Below are positions 8,876-19,200 of a stretch of DNA of 64,000 bases, in pieces. This stretch comes from Candidatus Undinarchaeales archaeon (GTDB lineage Archaea; SpSt-1190; JASMDC01). Position 1 is the stretch's first letter. Every line of letters begins with the position of its first letter. Both the position numbers and the translations under genes were made by a program. The notes beneath the pieces are model-generated. The model was not told the origin of the DNA. It ran no database searches and worked only from the letters and a program-made list of their open reading frames with translations. The stretch lies in NCBI GenBank assembly GCA_030753015.1, contig JASMDC010000003.1:90780-154779 (forward strand), read 5' to 3'.

Positions 8876-10198
8876 ATGGTACCTGCACGCCAGAGCGATC
8901 TGTTCACTTGGGAGGCCGATGGAGCTCCTTCCGCTCATGACGATCATTCCGGCCCGATGACCGCATCTGGCAGCATCCCACAATCCGCCCCGAACGACGA
9001 GAATGTGCTCTCCGTAACAGAGCTCACCGCCCGCATCAAGGGTCTTCTCGAGCGGGACAGCGCGCTCGCCGACCTGCGCGTGCGTGGCGAGCTCTCAGGC
9101 GTCAAGGAGCACTCCAGTGGCCACTGGTACTTCACCCTCAAGGACGAGGATGCCGTGGTCGGCTGCGTTATGTGGAGGAGCAGCGCTTCGAAGTTGCGCT
9201 TCACACCAGAGGATGGACTGGAAGTGGTGGCCCATGGGCATGTGTCAGTCTACGAGAAGCGCGGTCAGTACCAGCTCTACGTGCGGTCCCTGGAACCCGC
9301 GGGCAAGGGTGGGCTGTACGAGGCGTTCGAGCGGCTCAAGCATCGCCTCGAGATAGAGGGACTGTTCGCACCTGAGCGCAAGCGGCCCCTTCCGAAGTTC
9401 CCCCGATGGATCGGAGTGGTGACGTCGCCGACCGGCGCCGTCGTACGTGATATAATCAATGTGCTGGGCCGACGCTGGCCTCTGGCGAACGTCCTCCTGG
9501 CGCCTGCGAAGGTACAGGGCGAGGGGGCTGCCGAAGAGGTGGCGGCGGCAATAGCCCGGTTGAGCGAGCGCGATGACATGGATGTGCTCATCGTGGGGCG
9601 CGGGGGTGGTTCCCTTGAGGACCTGTGGGCCTTCAACGAGGAGGTCGTGGCACGGGCCATTGCTCAGAGCCCCGTCCCGGTCATATCGGCCGTAGGCCAC
9701 GAGACCGACTTCACCATCGCGGACTTCGTGGCGGACGAGCGGGCTCCCACCCCATCTGCCGCTGCAGAGCTGGCCGTACCGGACCGGGCCGAGCTGGCCC
9801 GGAGCGTGAGCGAATTTGGAGGGCGATGTTCGGCCAGTGTCCGGGGACGGCTCGGTCAGGAGCGGAGCGCGATGGCATTGGCCGTCCAGGCGCTCCATGC
9901 CCGCGACCCTCGCCGACGCATCGAGCAGGAGCGACAGACCATTGACATGCTCACGATGACCCTCACTAACGTCATCATCACCTACATTTCAGAGGGGCGG
10001 CGCGACCTTGAGCGGACCGCAGGAAGGCTCGGGGCGCTCGATCCCCATGCCGTCCTTCAGCGCGGCTACTCGATCACATTGGCCGGGGAGCGGATAGTGC
10101 GGGATGCAACAAGCCTCGCACCCGGCGATACCGTTCGCACCATACTTGCCCGCGGCGCAGTTTCCTCGCGGGTGGAAATAGTGGAAGATGACAGATAA
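8876..10198 (+). CDS. xseA: Exodeoxyribonuclease VII large subunit
   Basis: Large subunit of the nuclease that degrades single-stranded DNA to oligonucleotides. An N-terminal OB fold (VRGELSGVKEHSSGHWYF, about residues 64-81) is followed by the catalytic domain with WIGVVTSPTGAVVRDI, VGRGGGSLEDLWAFNEE (about 240-256), SAVGHETDFTIADFVAD and RAPTPSAAAE, then a helical region and the GYSIT C-terminal motif. The 440 residues match the usual length plus a 30-residue N-terminal extension. The start is supported by GGTGGAGGGGG eight bases upstream. xseB follows directly. Confidence 0.93.
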   Translation: MVPARQSDLFTWEADGAPSAHDDHSGPMTASGSIPQSAPNDENVLSVTELTARIKGLLERDSALADLRVRGELSGVKEHSSGHWYFTLKDEDAVVGCVMWRSSASKLRFTPEDGLEVVAHGHVSVYEKRGQYQLYVRSLEPAGKGGLYEAFERLKHRLEIEGLFAPERKRPLPKFPRWIGVVTSPTGAVVRDIINVLGRRWPLANVLLAPAKVQGEGAAEEVAAAIARLSERDDMDVLIVGRGGGSLEDLWAFNEEVVARAIAQSPVPVISAVGHETDFTIADFVADERAPTPSAAAELAVPDRAELARSVSEFGGRCSASVRGRLGQERSAMALAVQALHARDPRRRIEQERQTIDMLTMTLTNVIITYISEGRRDLERTAGRLGALDPHAVLQRGYSITLAGERIVRDATSLAPGDTVRTILARGAVSSRVEIVEDDR

Positions 10199-10211
10199 GG
10201 ACGTGATACTT

Positions 10212-10466
10212 ATGACGGATGCAGGAGAGGACACAGGACGGGAGAAGGACTTCGAGGCAGCATTGATCCGTCTCAAGGACGTGACCATGACGCTCGAAGG
10301 AGGAGACCTCACCCTGGAGGAGTCCATGCGTCTCTTCGAGGAGGGGATGCGCTTGGCCGCCCAATGCTCCAAGAGGTTGGACGAGGCGGAGCAGCGAGTG
10401 GAGGCCCTGGTGGCCGGTAAGGAGGGAGAGCGGACGGAACCCTTCGCACCCATGGAAGAGCCCTGA
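10212..10466 (+). CDS. xseB: Exodeoxyribonuclease VII small subunit
   Basis: The 84-residue product carries the XseB signature: DFEAALIRLKDVTMTLEGG, then LTLEESMRLFEEGM and a final CSKRLDEAEQRVE helix. It binds the large subunit in the exonuclease VII complex. I chose ATG 10212 because GGACGTGAT, close to the archaeal ribosome-binding consensus, lies just before it. ATG 10188, which overlaps the end of xseA, would add eight residues. The stop is three bases from that of the convergent moaB. Confidence 0.9.
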   Translation: MTDAGEDTGREKDFEAALIRLKDVTMTLEGGDLTLEESMRLFEEGMRLAAQCSKRLDEAEQRVEALVAGKEGERTEPFAPMEEP

Positions 10467-10469
10467 GGG

Positions 10470-10973
10470 CTAGCCCTTGAGCACGTGGAAGACCAGATGG
10501 GCCATCTCGGAGGCTGCCAGGCGTGCGCCGAGTGCGGCGGCCTTGGGGGAGCCGGGCACACAAAAAACAGCCCGTCCGGCAACTACTCCCGCCATAGCTC
10601 GGGAGAGGAACGCTGCCGTTCCGACCTGCTCCACAGAACGGGCACGGAAGAGCTCGCCGAACCCCGGTAAAGTCTTGTCCAAGAGGGGCTCTAAGGTCTC
10701 GATGGTGATATCGCGAGGTCCGACACCCGTCCCTCCGGTGCAGAACACCACGTCCACGTCCTTCTCCTGAACGACCGACCGTACGGCGTCGGGCTCGTCG
10801 GGGACCACCCGTACCTCGACCACCGTTATACCAGCATGCTCCAGCTCATCCCGGGCGGCGGGGCCTGAACGGTCCTCACGTTCACCGCTGTGGCACCGAT
10901 CGCTCACGGTGACGACCCGGACTGTTACGGGGCGGTCGTCAGGTGGTCGGTGATGATGGTCACTCACGAGCAT
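10470..10973 (-). CDS. moaB: Molybdopterin adenylyltransferase-like protein MoaB/MogA
   Basis: A MoaB/MogA-fold protein of about 167 residues for molybdopterin (Moco/Wco) biosynthesis, activating molybdopterin with ATP. The hallmark FCTGGTGVGPRDITIETL is present, followed by PGFGELFR and VFCVPGSPKA. The first reasonable start, ATG 10973, overlaps the end of moaC by 14 bases, so a longer N-terminus reading through moaC is not credible. It is the last gene of the btpA-moaA-moaC-moaB operon. Confidence 0.9.
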   Translation of the reverse strand: MLVSDHHHRPPDDRPVTVRVVTVSDRCHSGEREDRSGPAARDELEHAGITVVEVRVVPDEPDAVRSVVQEKDVDVVFCTGGTGVGPRDITIETLEPLLDKTLPGFGELFRARSVEQVGTAAFLSRAMAGVVAGRAVFCVPGSPKAAALGARLAASEMAHLVFHVLKG

Positions 10974-11409
10974 CACCCTTCTTCTTGTCCTCGACCCTGA
11001 TATCGGTGATGCGTGTCGATGGATACTGGCCCCCCTCATCCTTCTCGTAGGCCTTGGTCATGTCCCATACAGCAAGTAGGCCAGCGGTGACGCCGGCGAG
11101 CGCCTCCATCTCTACACCGGTGCGCGCCCGGCTCTTGACGGTAACTGTGCACGAGATAGAGCTCTCGTCAAGGTCCCAGTCGACATCCACCCGCTCGATC
11201 GGGAGGGGATGGCACAGGGGCACGATACGTGGTGTATCCTTGACGGCGAGAACAGCGGCCACTCGGGCAGTGGCCAGGACATCGCCCTTGACGATCCTGC
11301 CCTCCCTGACCCGGGCGAGGGTCCCAGCGCTGAGTAGGATACGACCGGAGGCTCGTGCAGTGCGCGGTACGACCGGTTTCTCGGATACGTCGACCATGGC
11401 GGTTCCCAT
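10960..11409 (-). CDS. moaC: Cyclic pyranopterin monophosphate synthase MoaC
   Basis: Acts after MoaA to make cyclic pyranopterin monophosphate, the first molybdopterin intermediate. Family motifs are VKGDVLATARVAAVLAVKDT, IVPLCHPLPIE, RTGVEMEALAGV and WDMTKAYEKDE; the His of LCHPL and the Lys/Asp/Glu near the end are active-site residues. The start may be ATG 11409 or ATG 11397 (MVDVSEK). It lies six bases after moaA and overlaps moaB. Confidence 0.93.
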   Translation of the reverse strand: MGTAMVDVSEKPVVPRTARASGRILLSAGTLARVREGRIVKGDVLATARVAAVLAVKDTPRIVPLCHPLPIERVDVDWDLDESSISCTVTVKSRARTGVEMEALAGVTAGLLAVWDMTKAYEKDEGGQYPSTRITDIRVEDKKKGDARE

Positions 11410-11415
11410 TGTTCA

Positions 11416-12360
11416 TCACCTGAAATACGGTTCACGGGCAACGATGGCCCGCTCGAAGGCTTTCCGGCAGGCATCTATGTCGTCCGTTCGAAGTGGAGTG
11501 AGGATGTCGAAGAGGTTGTCCTTGCGCATGAGGCACGGCTTGAGATGGCCGTTGGCCGTGAGACGCAATCTCGAGCAGTTGGCGCAGAAAGTGCTGTTGT
11601 GCATGCTGCGGACCACTTCCACCGTGAGCCCGCCGGACAATTTGTACTTGGTCCTGGCATGGAGGCTGCGTCTGATGATCATGTCTGCTTCACGCGAGAG
11701 GCGCTCCTCAAGAGGTGCGGCGGAGAACTTAGCACCGCCGTAAGCGTCGCAGGGGAGGTTCGTGTCCACAAGCTCGATGACCTGGAGGATGGCCCCCGAG
11801 TCCCGTGCGTAGTCCATGAGCCGATCGAGCTCGTGAGCGTTCCTGTTGGTGAGCACGAAGTTGAGCTTCACCGGGGAAAGGTGCTCGATTGCCGCGTCAA
11901 GACCTTCCAATACATCGTCGAGGGTTCCCACGCCGGTCATCTCCCGGTACAGGGCTGGGTCCAAGGTGTCCAGTGAGACGTTCACCCGGTCCAGTCCCGC
12001 AGCGGCCAGCCCCGTGGCCTTTGCGGCGAGCAGTACCCCGTTAGTGGTCATGGAGATGTCCCTGATGCCCTCCACGGCGCGGATGGCGGCCACGACGTCG
12101 CTGATGTCCTTTCGCACAAGAGGCTCGCCGCCCGTGAGCTTCACGGCCCGCACCCCGAATCCTGTGCCCACACGCACGATGGTGCCGACCTCTTTGGGCG
12201 TCATCTCGACGCCAGCTCCTGTGTCGCTCCCCTCGCGGTGGCAGTAGTCGCACCGGAGGTTGCATCGCTCGGTCAAGGAAATACGCAGCCCCTTCACCGG
12301 TCGACCGTGGGGATCGAGCATGGGGCTGACCATGACCGTGGTAGTTAAAAATCCTTTCAT
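11416..12360 (-). CDS. moaA: GTP 3',8-cyclase MoaA (radical SAM)
   Basis: A radical SAM enzyme that rearranges GTP in the first step of molybdopterin synthesis. The first Fe-S cluster motif is C33-x3-C37-x2-C40 (CNLRCDYC). The SAM-binding KLTGGEPLVRKD follows, and the C-terminal second-cluster motif is CANCSRLRLTANGHLKPC. Length is 314 residues, and it ends in EPYFR rather than the bacterial Gly-Gly. The ATG at 12360 overlaps the btpA stop as ATGA, suggesting translational coupling; internal ATGs at 12333 or 12321 would also keep the fold intact. Confidence 0.93.
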   Translation of the reverse strand: MKGFLTTTVMVSPMLDPHGRPVKGLRISLTERCNLRCDYCHREGSDTGAGVEMTPKEVGTIVRVGTGFGVRAVKLTGGEPLVRKDISDVVAAIRAVEGIRDISMTTNGVLLAAKATGLAAAGLDRVNVSLDTLDPALYREMTGVGTLDDVLEGLDAAIEHLSPVKLNFVLTNRNAHELDRLMDYARDSGAILQVIELVDTNLPCDAYGGAKFSAAPLEERLSREADMIIRRSLHARTKYKLSGGLTVEVVRSMHNSTFCANCSRLRLTANGHLKPCLMRKDNLFDILTPLRTDDIDACRKAFERAIVAREPYFR

Positions 12361-13103
12361 GTGCGACCGCGGGCGGCCCGCTCAAAGGCGACAGCGAGAT
12401 CGGGATCCACCCGACCGCCCCGCTTCAGGGCGGAGGCGACGATGACACCGTCGGCATGCCCGAGCAGGTCCGAGATGGTGTGCGCCGTCGCACCGCTCCC
12501 GATCAGTACCGGTACGTCCACGACCCCTCGCACTAGGTCGAGGTCGTCCGGATCGGGAGGTGCTCCCGTGGCCGGTCCGGAGACGATGAGAGCGTCTGCC
12601 AGGCCCCGGCCCACGGCATCGCGCGCCTCGTCCTCGAGAGAGGGTGCCAGGGAGCGTGCGTGCTTTACGTGAACATCGGCGTATACCTCAACGTCGCTAT
12701 CAAGAAGGCGCTTGAGTCGCTGGACGCGGTCAGCGCACCCGTTCACGGTCCCTTGGTCACACACAGCTGCGTACACGTATACGTTGGCGCGGATGAACTT
12801 AGCGCCGGTAGCGGCGGCGATCGCTACGGCTGCTTCCGCGCCGTTGCGCAGCACGTTCACCCCGAAAGGGATGGCAAGACCATCGGCGGCCCGAGTGATC
12901 ACAGCGGTCATGGCGGCAACGGTGGTCATCGAGGACGTCGGCTCGAAGGGTATATCATTGAAGTTCTCGAACACCACCCCCTCGAATCCTGCATTGACAA
13001 AGGCCTCCACATCTTGCCGCGCATTACGCACCACAGCGTCCATGACTCCTCCCCACCGGGGGCTTCCCGGGAGCGGGTCCAGATGAACTGCGCCGATGAG
13101 CAT
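12357..13103 (-). CDS. btpA: BtpA-family TIM-barrel protein
   Basis: A TIM-barrel protein of about 248 residues with the family pattern IGAVHLDPLPGSP at the start, GFEGVVFENFNDIPF, GVNVLRNGAEAA, FIRANVYVYA, and a C-terminal LIGSGATAHTISDLL. BtpA was named for an effect on photosystem I stability in cyanobacteria, but archaeal homologues have no settled reaction. It is the first gene of the molybdopterin operon. ATG 13103 is preferred over 13127 because a TATA-like TTTATG on this strand at about 13130 predicts a leaderless transcript starting there. Confidence 0.8.
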   Translation of the reverse strand: MLIGAVHLDPLPGSPRWGGVMDAVVRNARQDVEAFVNAGFEGVVFENFNDIPFEPTSSMTTVAAMTAVITRAADGLAIPFGVNVLRNGAEAAVAIAAATGAKFIRANVYVYAAVCDQGTVNGCADRVQRLKRLLDSDVEVYADVHVKHARSLAPSLEDEARDAVGRGLADALIVSGPATGAPPDPDDLDLVRGVVDVPVLIGSGATAHTISDLLGHADGVIVASALKRGGRVDPDLAVAFERAARGRT

Positions 13104-13159
13104 GATGCGCGCGGAAACAAAACACACATAAATATTACTGGCCGAACCGGAGTAAAAGA

Positions 13160-13233
13160 GGGCCTGTAGTCTAGATGGTTATGATGCTGCCTTGACAAGG
13201 CAGAGGTCCGGAGTTCAAATCTCCGCGGGCCCA
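13160..13233 (+). tRNA. tRNA-Val (anticodon GAC)
   Basis: A 74-base cloverleaf with acceptor stem GGGCCTG pairing CGGGCCC (one G-U), an anticodon stem CTGCC/GGCAG around loop TTGACAA, and a T arm CGGAGTTCAAATCTCCG. The discriminator is A, CCA is not encoded, and no intron is seen. The A/T-rich ACATAAATATTA at 13126-13137 is a likely shared promoter with divergent btpA. Confidence 0.95.
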
Positions 13234-13277
13234 CTACCGGGAGGGGCCGATCGTCCCTCCCGAATCCTGCTCCCTAG

Positions 13278-16200
13278 TTAAGGGTGGAATCCTCGGTAGT
13301 CGAGGTCCTCTTCCTCCTCGGTCTTCTTTGCCTTGGCATCGGACGTCGAACCCTCGTCACCGGGGTGCAGCCCCTTCCCGGGTGTGCTCGGTCCTGACAC
13401 TGCACCGGGGTGCAGCCCCCTGGCCGCATCGCTCAGCTCCTCCTTGGGCTCCTCTTTCTTGGGGGGAGGTGCGGCTTGTTGAGCCTGTGCCTGCATGGCC
13501 TGTCCCTGCCCCCAGCCGCCGGCCTGCCCGCCCCACTGAGCGTTGTTCGCAGGCGTGGCGCGCCACGCTCCGCTCTGGCCGTAATACCCGCCGCCGCCAT
13601 AGTACTGGTTGGCCATGTAGTTTGCCTGCTGTTGCTGCTGCCACGCACCCTGGGTCGCGACGGGGACTGCCTTACCGGGGAAGAACCGCCGTTTGACGGC
13701 CAGGAAGAGAGCACCGATGATGACGATGACCTCGATGAAGTCCTTGATATTGGCCAGCACGCCGATCTGCTCGAGCACCGACTCCTGCTCGACCGCCACA
13801 ACGACCTTGCGGATGATGGTCTTGTTGGGCAGCCCGCGCGGGACGGCGTTGATGATGATCACGTGGCTCCCGGGGATATGTCCCTGGACATCCACCGAGA
13901 GCGGGAAGGTGGCGTTCACGTCGATGTTCACCTTGAGGCGCTTGGTCCATGCGAGACCGACCAAAGTGGAATCGCTCTCGATGGTGATGTCGAAAGCATC
14001 GCGCAGGGAGCCGGTGTTCTTCACGGTGAAGGATAGGAGCTTGGTCTGCTTTTCCACCATAACGAGGGTTGCCTCGCTCTCGATCTCCGCGTCACAGATG
14101 CAGTCGGCCGAGTTGCGGCAGTTCTCACCGATGCCGGGAGCGCACTTCCGGTTGATGCAGTCATCAGGGGTACAGTCGACACGGCAAGAATCGCACTCCG
14201 TCGCCAGCTCGCACTCACCGTCACCGCACCCGCCACGACAGGAGTTGGTCTCAGGATCGCACTTCTGATTCCCGGGGCACTCACAATCGACGCAGCATGT
14301 TCCTGAGGTCTCGTCAGGGCTGTCACAGTGCTTGTCGCCGCACGCAATCCGATAGCACCCAATCTCGTTGGATTCGGGGCGCTGCGCGTCGCAGGTGAAT
14401 CCGGGCATGCATGAGCAGTCCTTGGGAGCGCTAGCACAGTTCTCGCCCATGGACGTGTCGCACACCCCGTTGTTGAGGCAGTCCTTGATAGAGCAGTCCT
14501 GGGGACATTGGCCGCACTCGTTCTGACACTTGCCGTCACCGCACTCGGCCTTGGCGCACTTCTGGGATTGGTCGCAGGTGTACCCTTTCTCGCACATGCC
14601 TTCGCAGAAGCAATCTCCACCGCCGCTGCTCCGCACCATGCACTCGCTGTCCCCGTCGCACACACCCGTCTCACATGCCGAGCCGCAATCGCTCGCCTCG
14701 TAGATGCACTGGCCGAGGATGCACCGGTCCACGGAGCAGGCGTTCCCATCGTCGCATCCGCAGTCCTCGGGGCAGGTGTTGCAGTCCTCAGTGGCCTCGC
14801 ACACATTGTTGGGGCACTCGGCGGTACAGGCATTGGTGGGGTCAGTGGGGCAGGGGTCCTCTGAGTCGGGCATACCGTCCATATCGCGGTCGGGCAGACA
14901 GCGGTCATCAGCACAGATGTAGGTGAACTCGAAGGCGGTCTTGCATGCCTTGTTCGAATCGGTCATGTTCCCACACCGCACGCACCGGGCAGCGGGATCG
15001 CAGATGAGCCCCATCTCGGCGCAGGACACCTCGGTGCCGGGCGTGCACACCGAGATCTGGCACGAGAACTCGATGTGGACGTTCTGGTGGCACATGTCCG
15101 TGCAGTCCTTGTCACCTTGGCAGGGCTTGCATGCGTTCTTTGGATCGCGCGGGCAGGGGTCCTTGTCATCGGCGAACCCGTCGTTGTCGTAGTCGGGCGC
15201 GCACCCGTGTGCCCATGTGGTGGTGGGATCACAGGTCTCCGTTCCCTTGCACTGGCAGTCCTGGGGGCAGTCGTTGCAGTCCTCTCCCTCGTCGCACTTG
15301 CCGTTGCCACACAACATCTCGCACCGGCCACCCTTGCACCCGAAATCCGTGCCGTAGGTGAGCGTGCAGTTGACATCCGACACACAGTTCACGCATCCCT
15401 CCCGGGTACAGATCCCACCTTCGGCCTTGCAGTCCTGCTCCGGTTTGTCCTGGCAGATATAGTTGTTGCACGACTGGCCGCGATAGATGTTCTGCTCGCA
15501 GGTGTACGGGCAGTTCTCGTCCTTGAAGCACTTGGCGACCTTGCAACCGAGGGTCTGGAAGTCGCAGGCGTAGTTCGCACCGTACTGTGCCTGGCACTGC
15601 TCGGTAGAGATGCACTGGAGGCAGCCTGTGGGCAGCTGACAGATCTGGTTGGAGCCGCCTGTGGAGCAGTCCTGGATGTCGGCACCAAGGATCTCGCACT
15701 TGAAGTTCTGGCAGGTATAGTTGAGGAAGGAGTAACGCTGGCACTGGTCCTCGCAGTGGGTGTCGTCCAGGCACTCCACGCATCCGCGATCCGAGTTGCA
15801 CTGGAAGAGGATCTCCGAGCAGTCCGAGGACACAGCCTCGCACAGCCCGGTGTGGCAGGTATAGTTGAGGAAGGTGCGGCTACCGCCGCCACCACATTGG
15901 TTGGAGCACGGCGGGCTCGTTGCCTGGCAGTCGCCCACCTCATTGCACGTACCGGGAGCGTTGCTGTCACAGCAGATACTGCCGAAGGAGTTACAGGTGA
16001 GCTCACCGGTAGCGAGGTTGCAGCCTACGTTCCCACCACAGTCGAGGCGCCCGCAGTCCTTTCCGGGGAAGAAACCGGGACGCGGCGAGATGCAGGTGCC
16101 CGCGCAACAGAACCCACGGGAGTTCTCCGTGACACAGGGTGCCTCGTCAGGGAAGCACTCGGGCTTGCACAGCCATTCCTTGAGCGGATCGTCCACGCAG

Positions 16201-19200
16201 ATGGGCTTGGAAGCGTCACAGTTGCGCACCTGACCGTTGGGGCAGGTGACCGCCTTGCTGCACTTCTTGGTACCGGGGTCGCACACGCTGTTACCACCGC
16301 ACTCGCAGTCCTTCTCGCACGACTCGCCCTCCTCCTTCGTCTTCTTCTCGACGCACGAGCCCAGCACACAGCACTGGGAAGTGCAATGGATATCCGACGT
16401 GCACCCCGTCATGCACGTTCCCACGGTTGGATCGCATATGTAGGAACCACACGAGTCCTCAGTGGGGATGTCGTACTCGCCGAGCTTTGAGCACTGGGTG
16501 GTCCGGGTTCGCCCTTCGTTGCACACGTGCCGCTCGAAGGTATCGCACAGCCACTCGCTCTCGCGGCACGTCACCTTCCCACCATCGCACTGGTTGAGAC
16601 CGCACCCCCCGCCGGGATTCCATTGGGCGCTGGACATGGCCTCGCACCCGTTGCCGCAGCAGAAACCACTGGTCCCCAGGTGCTCGCAGGCAGCAGCGCC
16701 GAAGGCCGAGCATGAGGCGCAGCGGTCGAGGCCCGTCTGGCCATCGATGTCGATGCAGGGGAACTGTGTCTGGCAGTCGATACTGGAGGCGCACGCCGTT
16801 CGGCACTGGCCCACCGAGGGATCGCACGTATAAGGAGAGCAGTCGCCAAGGCTCGAGAACGCCCCCACGTTGCTGCACTGGCCCCGGAGTGTAAGGTCCG
16901 GCGAGCACACGGGATCACCATAGGTATCGCACACCCACGAGTCATCCTCGCACTTCACAGCACCGTTGCAGTCCTGTTCACCGCAGCGGTTGGCGGGAGT
17001 CCACTCCGCTACGGGCGGTGCGTTGCAGGCATCGCCGCAGCAGAAGCCCGTCTTCCCGCCGAGGTCGCACACGGACGCCTCGTGGCCCGTGCAGGTGTCA
17101 CAGGTCTCGGGGACACCATCTGTAGTGAGGTCGATGCAGGAATATGATGTGAGACAATGGTCGTTGGACACGCATGTGGTCCGACACTTACCTGTCGTGC
17201 CGTCGCACTTGTAGGGCACGCAGTTAGCGGCCTGGCCCGTGTTGAAGATGCCGGTCTGGGTGCAGGTGGAGGACTGGTCCTGGAAGCACTTGTACTGACC
17301 GGCGGTATTGCACTTCCAGTCACCTGCGATGCACTTGACCTCTCCGTCGCACGGATTCTCACCGCACTCCGCCTCGGGGAACCATGAGAGATAGAGCATC
17401 CCCTTGCATGTTCCACCGCAGCAGTAACCCGAGAGGATATCCTCCTGGCACTTCCTCGATCCGTGCTTGTTGCATGTGGAGCACTTATCGAGCCGGCCGT
17501 TCCCATCGGTGTCGATGCACGTCAGTCCCGACTGGCAGTCGGCGTCTGAGATACAGAGCGCCCCTTCACCAGCCAGGTCCGTGCAAAGATGGGTGTTACG
17601 GTCACAGAATCCCGCCTCGCACTCGCAGTCCTTGTTGCACGACTGACCACTGGGGAGCTTGGAGGAGTAGCACTTGTTGTTGCAGCACTCGCCCTCGCCC
17701 GCCACTGTGTAGCAGAGGCTTCCCTGAGCCATGCCCTCACACGAGTTGCAGGTGTCCACCTGCCCGTTGACGTCGCTGTCACGGCAGATCGGAGTACAGT
17801 GGTTGCCAACGCAGCATACGCCCGTCGTACCCTGTGTGTCGATGATCTTGTTACCATTGTCCTCAGCAGCGTCGCAGGTGCCGCACCGCCACCCATTGTT
17901 ACCGGTCTTGTCAACGCAGTAACCGGACTGACACTGATTGCCGTGCGTACAAGGCTGCCCGTCCACGTATTTACATGTACGCGGATTACCAGCGCACTTC
18001 ATGTTGGTTGCGCACTCGCAGTCATTACCGCAGGGCTCGGTTACCCCCTTCCACCCCACGTTGCACAAGTTCGAGCAGCACTGCTTGATGACGCCGTTCT
18101 CATCGAGACAGCCCACGCCGTCCACGACGCAGTTCCCGCAGGTGTAGGCGCCGCTGGACACGCACTGGCCAGAAGAGCACAAGGCTGCTGAAGTACAGGT
18201 CTCGCCTGCTGAGAGCTTGCACAGCCCGTTGTGGCACTCCGTGCCCACGTTGCACTCGCAATCACGCTGACACGGTGAGTTGATGGGTTTGGCGTAGATG
18301 CACTGGTTGTTGCAGCACCAGCCCTGGGCGAGCACATCGGTGGAGCAGGGGGTCTTTGCTAACATCCCCATACAGGTACCGCACGTACCGTCCACGCACA
18401 CCTTGCTGGCGCAATCGCGGCCCGACTCGCACCCCTGGCCGTTGATCTTCTTACAGGTGTCAACGTTCGGTCCACCGTAGGTGTCGACGCACGTGAAACG
18501 GGTCTGGTCGCATACACAGTCCTTGCCGCACGGTGCGTTGAGCCCGCCCTTCTCGGGCGGGGTGATGCAGGTGGACGTGCAGCACTCACCCTGGATACCG
18601 GCCCCTTCATAGCATGTGTTGCCCTCGGTGCACGTCATGGCGCATTGGGTTGTGCCCGCATCGCAGATCTTGGCGCAGCAGGTGTCCCACGCCCAGGAGT
18701 TCCCGCATACCGAACCATCGATACCCGCGGTGATCTTGCACGACATGCCGACAGCAGCCTGGTCGCACTGCCCGTTGGAGAGGCATACGCCGGAGGTGCA
18801 GTCAGTGCTCAGTGTGCACGTTTGGGCCTTCTTGAGCTTGCACTTCTTACCGATGCCCGTTTCGGTGCAGGCGAAGTTCTGGTGGCACTCGCAATAGCTG
18901 TCGCACGGTCCATCGAGCGCCTGCGGTGCCGCGCACTCGCCCCCGCAGCACCAACCGTCCGAGATGGTGATCGTCTTGCAGGCAGTGAAGTCATCGGTGT
19001 TGCACGTTCCGCAGATGCTCTCACCGGGGGCGCCCACGCACAGCCCCGTACCGCACTGATCGCCCGATGTGCAGGGCTGTCCGGCTGCCTTCTTGCATAC
19101 AGCGCCGATGCATTCCATGTTCGATCCGCATTGGCACGTGAAGGTACAACCCTCTCCAAGGCCCTTGGGAGCCGTGCAGATGTTGTTGCAGCACTTACCA

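Noticed and set aside
15075..16490. 471-residue open frame on the plus strand inside the giant gene
   Set aside because: It is a mirror of the cysteine-codon-rich giant gene in GC-rich DNA. Its sequence is simple Val/Ala/Leu-rich with no family features.
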